A DNA stretch of 64,000 bases from Arenibacter sp. F26102 (lineage in GTDB: Bacteria > Bacteroidota > Bacteroidia > Flavobacteriales > Flavobacteriaceae): the NCBI RefSeq assembly GCF_023015865.1, contig NZ_JALKBC010000001.1:62001-126000 (forward strand). The letters run 5' to 3'. A model generated the notes under the pieces. It saw nothing but the letters and a program-made list of their open reading frames with translations, was not told the origin of the DNA and made no database searches. Positions 63,359 to 64,000 of the stretch are shown here, piece after piece. Position 1 is the stretch's first letter; each line of letters opens with the position of its first letter. A program made the position numbers and the translations under genes.

Positions 63359-64000
63359 TTAGGGGTACTGCCTCTCATAATATTCCTTATACTTGCCCGA
63401 GGTTACATTGTTTAACCACTGCTCATTGGTCGAATACCAATCAATTGTTTTTTCCAGTCCTTTCTCAAAAGTAACGGATGGTTCCCAACCCAATTCCCTT
63501 TTAATTTTTGAAGCATCTATTGCATATCGTAAGTCGTGACCTGGCCTGTCCTTGACAAAAGTGATGAGTCTTTCACTTTCCCCAGGGGATCTTCCCAATT
63601 TTTCATCCATTTTTCTGCAAAGCAATTTCACCAAATCTAAATTCTTCCATTCATTAAAACCGCCGATATTATAGGTTTCGGCATTTTCTCCGTTGTGGAA
63701 TAAAAGATCTATTGCTCTGGCATGGTCTTCCACATACAACCAATCCCTTGTGTAATTCCCGTCGCCATAGACAGGCAAAGGTTTCTTGTTGATGATATTG
63801 TTCAAAAATAATGGAATCAATTTCTCCGGAAATTGATAGGGGCCATAATTATTGGAGCAATTACTAATTAAGTAGGGCAGGCCATAGGTTTCCCCATAAG
63901 CCCTAACAAAATGATCCGAGCTTGCTTTTGAGGCAGAATAGGGGGAGTTTGGATCGTAGGCCGTGGTTTCGGTAAACAAACCGGTTTTTCCTAGGGAACC
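63359..64000 (-). CDS. rfbB: dTDP-glucose 4,6-dehydratase, 5' end outside the window
   Basis: The C-terminal 213 codons are visible and open to the right edge. The catalytic YxxxK (YSASKASSD) is present, followed by [44 protein letters not shown] and [20 protein letters not shown], all RfbB-specific. It makes dTDP-4-keto-6-deoxyglucose, the second step to dTDP-L-rhamnose. The N-terminal NAD-binding part lies beyond the window. It is the first visible gene of the polysaccharide cluster. Confidence 0.96.
   Translation of the reverse strand, partial: GSLGKTGLFTETTAYDPNSPYSASKASSDHFVRAYGETYGLPYLISNCSNNYGPYQFPEKLIPLFLNNIINKKPLPVYGDGNYTRDWLYVEDHARAIDLLFHNGENAETYNIGGFNEWKNLDLVKLLCRKMDEKLGRSPGESERLITFVKDRPGHDLRYAIDASKIKRELGWEPSVTFEKGLEKTIDWYSTNEQWLNNVTSGKYKEYYERQYP

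Noticed and set aside
1-64000. tRNA, rRNA and known riboswitch genes
   Set aside because: The intergenic gaps were read for T-arm (GTTCGAAT-like) and rRNA-like sequences and none was found.

Overview
This window looks like chromosomal DNA of a marine-type Flavobacteriaceae member (Bacteroidota), low in GC. The evidence is: type IX secretion (T9SS) and gliding-type surface proteins; Bacteroidota-only families (DUF4175, DUF4254, DUF6427, DUF6341 and DUF6327-like); TAnnTTTG-type promoters in place of TATAAT; an arsenosugar gene set typical of flavobacteria; and weak, A-rich ribosome binding regions. No rRNA or tRNA gene, CRISPR array or complete insertion sequence was seen.

Layout. (1) 1-12723, minus strand: a surface-adhesin locus. 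A gliding-motility C-terminal-domain protein with Ig-like repeats is followed 6 bp later by a PorP/SprF protein with two SPOR-like repeats, and then by a giant SprB-repeat protein that runs off the left edge. (2) 12975-26833: housekeeping block with glnS, a small envelope-stress trio, an SPFH protein, gltX, a DUF4175 membrane protein, ybeY, mnmG, a methyltransferase and an OmpH/Skp lipoprotein. Two perfect parS-type palindromes flank mnmG. (3) 26954-31946: an iron-type alcohol dehydrogenase, an arsenosugar cassette (DUF2064 transferase, peroxidase-like protein, arsS) and a TetR regulator. (4) 32097-36663: a GT9 glycosyltransferase, DUF4254, DUF6427, DUF6341 and purD. (5) 36784-64000, all minus strand: a surface-polysaccharide (O-antigen or capsule) cluster of at least 27 kb, closed by a terminator at 36754-36779.

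The polysaccharide cluster reads, in transcription order, rfbB-[broken DUF559 gene]-rfbA-rfbC-rfbD (dTDP-L-rhamnose), pseB-pseC-pseF-pseG-KASIII-ACP-pseH-pseI (complete CMP-pseudaminic acid pathway with an embedded acyl-ACP module), an FAD oxidoreductase, a multi-spanning membrane protein, a second nonulosonate cassette (neuA-like, IMPase-like phosphatase, and a NeuB-type synthase fused to a sialyltransferase-like domain), a Wzx flippase, two transferase candidates (one with sialyltransferase-like EDG/HP/SS motifs), two Wzy/WaaL-type proteins, a WecB/TagA glycosyltransferase, the initiating polyprenyl glycosylphosphotransferase and a UDP-xylose-synthase-type enzyme. The middle of the cluster (about 39.7-58 kb) is visibly more AT-rich than its flanks, as expected for an exchangeable glycan locus.

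The most interesting candidates for an undescribed system are the acyl-ACP module inside the pse operon, which predicts an unusual N-acyl pseudaminic acid, and the adjacent second nonulosonate cassette with its unusual two-domain synthase. Also notable are the mnmG-flanking parS pair, a 62-bp element shared upstream of the two surface-protein transcription units, and a seven-unit higher-order repeat in the giant adhesin.
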